Assembly (NCBI GenBank): GCA_964510225.1
Contig: CAZEAN010000174.1
Location: 1-10,105 of the forward strand
Reading direction: 5' to 3'
DNA from: CAZEAN01 sp964510225
GTDB lineage: Bacteria; Planctomycetota; Planctomycetia; Isosphaerales; Isosphaeraceae
DNA length: 10,105 nucleotides
Numbering within the stretch: position 1 is the stretch's first letter; every line of letters starts with the position of its first letter. A model generated the notes under the pieces. That model saw only the letters and a program-made list of their open reading frames with translations, did no database searches and was not told the DNA's origin. The position numbers and the translations under genes were made by a program. Shown one piece after another: positions 6,543 through 10,105 of this stretch.

Positions 6543-7301
6543 ATGACGGGCAAGATGCTTGCTGGCGTGTTAATCGTGGCCATCTCCGGACTAACGTTAC
6601 TAGAAGCAAGATCACAAGAGCCCGGAGGTCGCGGGCGTGGCGATCATCCGGGGGACCGAGGAGTTCCCGAACGGCCTGGGAGAGGTCGACCAGGCAACCC
6701 CCTGCTCGCCTTGTTCGATGCTAATCGGGACGGCCTGTTGTCAGCTGAAGAGATCGATAACGCTGCTGCCGTTTTGAAGAAAATGGACAACGATGGCGAT
6801 GACTCTTTAAACGCTGAGGAAGTTCGACTCCAACGGCAACGCCGGCCGAACCGTCCCGATGGTCCCCCTCGACGTCGGTGCCCACAAGGCGGCCCAGAAG
6901 GTTCAAGAGCAGGAGCCGGACGTCCACCGAGAGGCCCTGGTGCTGAAGCTGGTCCACCACCACGAGGACCCAACCGTGCTCCGAACGCTGGCCCTCCTCG
7001 GCGACCCCGACCCGCGCTGGTCGCGCCACCGATTGGACCTGAGGGTGGTCCGCCACCGTTAGTTGGCGCAATCCCGCCGTTCCTGGTAGACCGACTCGAT
7101 CTGAATGACGATCAACGCGAGAAGATCGACGACCTTAGCGCGACGATCCGTGATCAGCTCAACGAAATACTGACCGACGAACAGATGGAACAATTGACTT
7201 CTTCGATGGAACGGGGACCGGGGAGACCTGAAGGACCTGTAAGACATCGCGGTCGCCAGGTTGGTCCTGTAGAGCGGCCACAACGGCCAGAACGCCCTTG
7301 A
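6543..7301 (+). CDS. Exported EF-hand protein with Spy/CpxP-like tail
   Basis: 252 residues. The N-terminus MTGKMLAGVLIVAISGLTLL is a signal peptide, probably cleaved near ARS/Q (24/25), so the protein acts in the periplasm or envelope. Two Ca2+-binding EF loops follow: D59-x-N61-x-D63-G64-x-x-S67-x-x-E70 (canonical) and D82-x-D84-x-D86-D87-x-x-N90-x-x-E93, where the usual Gly at loop position 6 is Asp. Residues about 95-180 are a low-complexity Pro/Gly/Arg-rich stretch. Residues 185-221 (LDLNDDQREKIDDLSATIRD, then QLNEILTDEQMEQLTSS) resemble the helical LTxxQ repeats of Spy/CpxP periplasmic stress proteins. The C-terminus is again Pro/Arg-rich. Calcium binding is family knowledge; the Spy-like assignment is inferred from pattern. 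The YHYH gene follows 122 bases on, past a set of inverted repeats, in the same direction. Confidence 0.85.
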   Translation: MTGKMLAGVLIVAISGLTLLEARSQEPGGRGRGDHPGDRGVPERPGRGRPGNPLLALFDANRDGLLSAEEIDNAAAVLKKMDNDGDDSLNAEEVRLQRQRRPNRPDGPPRRRCPQGGPEGSRAGAGRPPRGPGAEAGPPPRGPNRAPNAGPPRRPRPALVAPPIGPEGGPPPLVGAIPPFLVDRLDLNDDQREKIDDLSATIRDQLNEILTDEQMEQLTSSMERGPGRPEGPVRHRGRQVGPVERPQRPERP

Positions 7302-7310
7302 GAGCCTCGG

Positions 7311-7335
7311 GGGGTGCTCTTGTCAACGTCACCCC
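7311..7335. repeat. Inverted repeat overlapping the palindrome
   Basis: GGGGTG (7311-7316) pairs with CACCCC (7330-7335) around a 13-base loop, starting 9 bases after the EF-hand stop codon. Its right arm shares bases 7334-7335 with the 28-bp palindrome, so in RNA the two stems compete at their bases. Confidence 0.45.
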
Positions 7336-7361
7336 GATCAGACTGAATTCAGTCTGATCGG
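7334..7361. repeat. Perfect 28-bp palindrome (strong hairpin or operator)
   Basis: The 14-base arm CCGATCAGACTGAA is followed immediately by its exact reverse complement, centred on an EcoRI-like GAATTC. As RNA it gives a 12-bp stem with an AATT loop. No T-run follows, so it is not a standard intrinsic terminator for the EF-hand gene, although it could still stop or protect that transcript. As DNA it is a good site for a dimeric regulator of the YHYH-regulator-kinase genes, 63 bases upstream of the YHYH start. Confidence 0.75.
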
Positions 7362-7379
7362 CCTTGGTTTAGTCCAAGG
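7362..7379. repeat. Second hairpin directly after the palindrome
   Basis: CCTTGG (7362-7367) and CCAAGG (7374-7379) are perfect inverted arms around TTTAGT. It abuts the 28-bp palindrome with no gap. Confidence 0.6.
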
Positions 7380-7409
7380 AATGACCTTGCCAAATTGTGC
7401 GTTCTGGTG

Positions 7410-7415
7410 AAGGAG
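7410..7415 (+). promoter_or_regulatory. Ribosome binding site of the YHYH gene
   Basis: AAGGAG with 8 bases to ATG 7424, which begins a signal peptide. It rejects the upstream in-frame start at 7397. Confidence 0.7.
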
Positions 7416-7423
7416 AGAGTTCC

Positions 7424-8605
7424 ATGAATCGCCCTACATCCGTCCTGCTCTCAATTGTGTTCACCCTCAGCAGTAATGCTGTAACCGCTGCGCGTTGCAG
7501 CGATGACGTCCGAGTTGAACAGCTAGTACCCCTGGGCGGGCACTGGTACCTCGGACCGGGAGAGCCCCCGACCTATTACTACAAGGACAGCGAACGTTGT
7601 GTCGATCTGTTTTCGTACCATCGACTTGATTCTAATGACGACGGCATCGCCAACATTTCAATCAGTCATAATGATCAGTACTTGATCATAAGAAGCCAGG
7701 GTTATCCCAACCACCCAACAGCGATATTCCCCAACACCGAGAATCCGAACTCAATCGAGATTCAGGATTTTCTCTTCCGATTCCCCCTTGAACCACAGCT
7801 TGCAGAACAATTCACTCAGGTTCCGATGGGACCAATCGCGATGGCGATCAACGGGGTCGTTTTCTTCAATCCCTTCGAGGCAGGAGGGATGAACGCGGTC
7901 GCTGGCTACTCGGAGGTCTGGCTTGATTCCTGTTGCGGACATCCACAACAGACAGGGGTCTACCACTATCACAAGTATCCGAGCTGTGTGAAGTCACCCT
8001 TTCCTGATGACGGGTTGCAGCACTCACCGATCCTCGGGATCGCCTTCGACGGATTCCCGATTTACGGTCCCTATGAATCAGCAGGTCTTAAAGCAAAAGA
8101 CATTACGGGCGAACAGGCACTCGACGTTTGCAATGGCCATACCGATCCTGCCCGAGGTTACCATTATCATGTCACCCCAGGTCGATTCCCTTACATCATC
8201 GGTGGCTATGCTGGACTCCCAGAAACTTCAAACAGTCCTCTCCTCTCTCGTCGAAGCGAGTCGGGGGCAATCCGAGATAACGCCTCTGGCACGAGCAAGC
8301 TCGCACCAGCGATCCAGTCGGTGACCCCTGGAATCGGACAACGCGGGACGACACTCATCGTCCGGATCAACCTCGATTCAGACTCCAAAATTCCCCAAGG
8401 TCGACCAAGCTGGGTCCAGATTGGCCCGTTCGAAGGATCGAAGATCGAACGTCCCAACGACAGTACCATCATCACCGAATTGAGGATTCCTGGTGAGGCG
8501 AGCCTTGGTCTCTGGCTCGACTGCCACATCGAGTTCGCTGAAACTGCAGAGCTTGATCGCACCTTGGTCTACAAGAAGAACAACGCGTTCCGAGTTGTCG
8601 AGTGA
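7424..8605 (+). CDS. Exported YHYH-domain protein
   Basis: 393 residues with an N-terminal signal peptide (about 1-23, NRPTSVLLSIVFTLSS then NAVTAA). The body matches the YHYH domain: GPIAMAINGVVFFNP (136-150), SCCGHPQQTGVYHYH with the name motif at 180-183, LGIAFDGFPIYGPY (204-217), and a second YHYH at 246-249 (GYHYHVTPGRFPYIIGGY). The paired His/Tyr motifs with C170, C171 and H173 suggest metal binding, but the biochemical function of the family is not established. LDSNDDG (68-74) has the DxNxDG spacing of an EF or dockerin-type Ca2+ loop, without the usual acidic residue at position 12. Residues about 296-372 (PAIQSVTPGIGQRGTT onward) look like an IPT/TIG immunoglobulin-like domain. The response regulator begins 26 bases after the stop, so they are probably co-transcribed. 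Confidence 0.88.
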   Translation: MNRPTSVLLSIVFTLSSNAVTAARCSDDVRVEQLVPLGGHWYLGPGEPPTYYYKDSERCVDLFSYHRLDSNDDGIANISISHNDQYLIIRSQGYPNHPTAIFPNTENPNSIEIQDFLFRFPLEPQLAEQFTQVPMGPIAMAINGVVFFNPFEAGGMNAVAGYSEVWLDSCCGHPQQTGVYHYHKYPSCVKSPFPDDGLQHSPILGIAFDGFPIYGPYESAGLKAKDITGEQALDVCNGHTDPARGYHYHVTPGRFPYIIGGYAGLPETSNSPLLSRRSESGAIRDNASGTSKLAPAIQSVTPGIGQRGTTLIVRINLDSDSKIPQGRPSWVQIGPFEGSKIERPNDSTIITELRIPGEASLGLWLDCHIEFAETAELDRTLVYKKNNAFRVVE

Positions 8606-8616
8606 AGGAATCGAAC

Positions 8617-8622
8617 AAGGAG
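8617..8622 (+). promoter_or_regulatory. Ribosome binding site deciding the regulator start
   Basis: AAGGAG with 9 bases to ATG 8632. A GTG at 8602 overlaps the YHYH stop (GTGA), but starting there would add ten residues before the canonical MRVLVVEDE. Confidence 0.65.
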
Positions 8623-8631
8623 TCTCCTCAA

Positions 8632-9288
8632 ATGAGAGTCCTGGTGGTTGAAGATGAAACCGATCTCCGACACGGTTTGGCGCAATCGTTGCGTGAAGAG
8701 GGATACGCTGTTGACGAAGCAACGGACGGACCTGAAGGCTACTTCAAAGCTGAGTCAGCCGACTACGACGCGATTGTGCTCGATTTGATGCTCCCAGGAT
8801 TCGACGGCTGGGAGTTGCTTGAACGGCTCCGGAAAACGAAGGCAACACCCGTACTGATCCTGACAGCCCGAGATGCAGTAGATGACCGGATCCGAGGACT
8901 CGACGGAGGTGCGGACGATTATCTGGTCAAACCCTTTGCCCTGAGTGAATTGCTGGCACGACTCCGTGCCCTGATCCGGCGTTCCGCAGGCCAAGCCCAT
9001 CCCGAAATCCGGATCGGAGAAGACATCGCGATCGACACAGCGACCCGGACAGTAACGCGAGCTGGAGAGTCGGTCATCCTCACCGGACGCGAGTATGCCT
9101 TAATCGAACTACTCGCCCTCCACCGGGGTCGGCTAATCACACGGACAATGATTTATGAAAGACTCTTCGGTGAGGAAGATGACACACTTTCGAACGTCGT
9201 TGAAGTCCATATTTCTCACATCCGGAAGAAACTTGGAAAAAACTTAATCGTGACCCGGAGAGGCCAGGGGTACTTGATCGATGCCTAG
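8632..9288 (+). CDS. OmpR/PhoB-family response regulator
   Basis: 218 residues, cytoplasmic DNA-binding regulator. The receiver domain spans 1-120: acidic pocket E7/D8, phosphoacceptor D51 in IVLDLMLPGFDGW, switch T78 and K100 in VKPF, all at canonical positions. A short linker leads to the winged-helix effector domain (about 127-218), with LTGREYALIELLALHRGRLI, the recognition region NVVEVHISHIRKKLG, and the wing TRRGQGYLI. All key residues are present, so it should be functional. It sits between the YHYH gene (26-base gap) and its sensor kinase (8-base overlap, ATGCCTAG), which indicates one operon and translational coupling. By analogy with metal and envelope-stress regulators of this family it may control its own operon and the EF-hand gene; this is inference. 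Confidence 0.95.
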   Translation: MRVLVVEDETDLRHGLAQSLREEGYAVDEATDGPEGYFKAESADYDAIVLDLMLPGFDGWELLERLRKTKATPVLILTARDAVDDRIRGLDGGADDYLVKPFALSELLARLRALIRRSAGQAHPEIRIGEDIAIDTATRTVTRAGESVILTGREYALIELLALHRGRLITRTMIYERLFGEEDDTLSNVVEVHISHIRKKLGKNLIVTRRGQGYLIDA

Positions 9289-10105
9289 ATCGCTCCGTTG
9301 GCGGCTTCAGTTCTGGTACGGGATCCTCCTTCTCCTGGTGATCCTCGGGTTTGGACTGACTCTCTACAGCCAAGTTCGCCGTACATTACTGCTTCAGATC
9401 GACCGTGAACTGGAAGCAGGTGCGCGAATCCTCGAAGGCGAGCTTCGGTCCATGGTACGGCCGAAACGTCGGCCACCCATCGATCGGGGCCTTCCGCCAC
9501 AGAATCCGCCCGGTCGTCAGAGAGTGGCAGGTTGGGCGCAGATGCCCAACGATCAGTCTGATAGCCCTCCTCCAGCGTACCGACGAGCAAATCGGGGGAG
9601 AGGCCAAGAGGACCTTGTCCCGATCCTCTCCCCTCCGAGAGGCTTCGAGCCTACAGGCCTCCAACTTCCTCGCTCTCTCGATAGTGCTTACGTCTTTATT
9701 TGGTCTTATCGTGGTGAGGTCGATTGGTCTCGTACCCCATACACTGTACCCACTCCAGAGATCCCCATTCCGAAGCCTGAGCAGGTTGAAACGCGCAATC
9801 GAGGGAAGTATCGGGAAGCCTATCTCTTGGGGCCAGGTCGCCATACCATCCTGGTAGGACGGTCTATCGAGGAAGAGATGCAAACACTTCAGAGCTTTAC
9901 AGGACAGCTCCTGAGTGTCGGAATCGGGGTCTTTTGTGCAGGACTTCTTGGGGGTTGGTGGGTCTCCTCAAGGGCGGTCCGACCAATCAACGAAATGAGT
10001 CAGACCGCCGCGGGGATCACCGCGTCATCCCTCTCGGCGCGGATCAATCTGAAGAATGTCGATTTCGAATTCGAACGACTCGGCCGGATCTTGAACGCAA
10101 TGCTC
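9281..10105 (+). CDS. Sensor histidine kinase, N-terminal part (cut by right edge)
   Basis: 275 residues are visible and the frame is open to the window end. Layout: short basic N-terminus, membrane helix 1 (about 12-30, WYGILLLLVILGFGLTLYS), a periplasmic sensor region (31-208), membrane helix 2 (about 209-229), and a HAMP linker (229-275, SRAVRPINEMSQTAAGI onward). The HisKA H-box and ATPase domains would follow outside the window. The sensor region is unusual: residues 60-130 and 157-168 are rich in Pro and Arg with little predicted secondary structure; residues 135-205 are more ordered (YVFIWSYRGEVDW, then YLLGPGRHTILVGRS). The membrane-sensor-membrane-HAMP pattern, together with the regulator just upstream, makes the kinase call strong even though the catalytic part is not seen. 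The start ATG overlaps the regulator stop by 8 bases. No metal-binding motif is recognisable. Confidence 0.88.
   Translation, partial: MPRSLRWRLQFWYGILLLLVILGFGLTLYSQVRRTLLLQIDRELEAGARILEGELRSMVRPKRRPPIDRGLPPQNPPGRQRVAGWAQMPNDQSDSPPPAYRRANRGRGQEDLVPILSPPRGFEPTGLQLPRSLDSAYVFIWSYRGEVDWSRTPYTVPTPEIPIPKPEQVETRNRGKYREAYLLGPGRHTILVGRSIEEEMQTLQSFTGQLLSVGIGVFCAGLLGGWWVSSRAVRPINEMSQTAAGITASSLSARINLKNVDFEFERLGRILNAML

Noticed and set aside
9386..9883. Frames of 150 and 165 codons over the kinase sensor region
   Set aside because: They are shadows of the continuous kinase frame, which is coupled to the regulator and carries the membrane helices and HAMP linker.

Overview
The window looks like chromosomal DNA of a planctomycete. 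This is an inference from gene content and style: a secreted EF-hand protein with a Pro/Arg/Gly-rich middle, a YHYH-domain protein, a xylose-isomerase-like TIM-barrel protein of a type common in that phylum, and sampled coding GC of about 50-58%. No rRNA, tRNA, CRISPR array, insertion sequence or phage gene was found.

Left part (1-2446): two leftward genes. A cytochrome P450 runs off the left edge, so its heme-ligand cysteine lies outside the window. Upstream of it, on the same strand, is a slipin (SPFH/band 7) protein without a membrane-spanning N-terminus. A 365-base gap separates the slipin from the next, rightward gene.

Middle part (2447-6344): an unrecognised protein of 262 aa is followed by a 630-base stretch holding an AT-rich island (about 22% GC over 3421-3540) and an interrupted, apparently decayed reading frame. 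Then come a CaCA-family Na+/Ca2+ antiporter (best start GTG 3866, after a perfect AGGAGG), a small HNH nuclease facing it with only 3 bases between the stop codons, and a sugar phosphate isomerase/epimerase-like TIM barrel.

Right part (6543-10105): the most interesting block. Four rightward genes encode an exported EF-hand protein with a Spy/CpxP-like helical tail, an exported YHYH protein with an EF-hand-like DxNxDG loop and a TIG-like C-terminus, an OmpR-family response regulator, and a membrane sensor histidine kinase cut by the right edge. The last three are tightly packed (26-base gap, then an 8-base overlap). Between the EF-hand and YHYH genes lies a 28-bp perfect palindrome flanked by two more inverted repeats. 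A reasonable hypothesis is an envelope metal-sensing or envelope-stress cassette in which the two exported proteins are partners or targets of the two-component system. The ligand cannot be read from the sequence.
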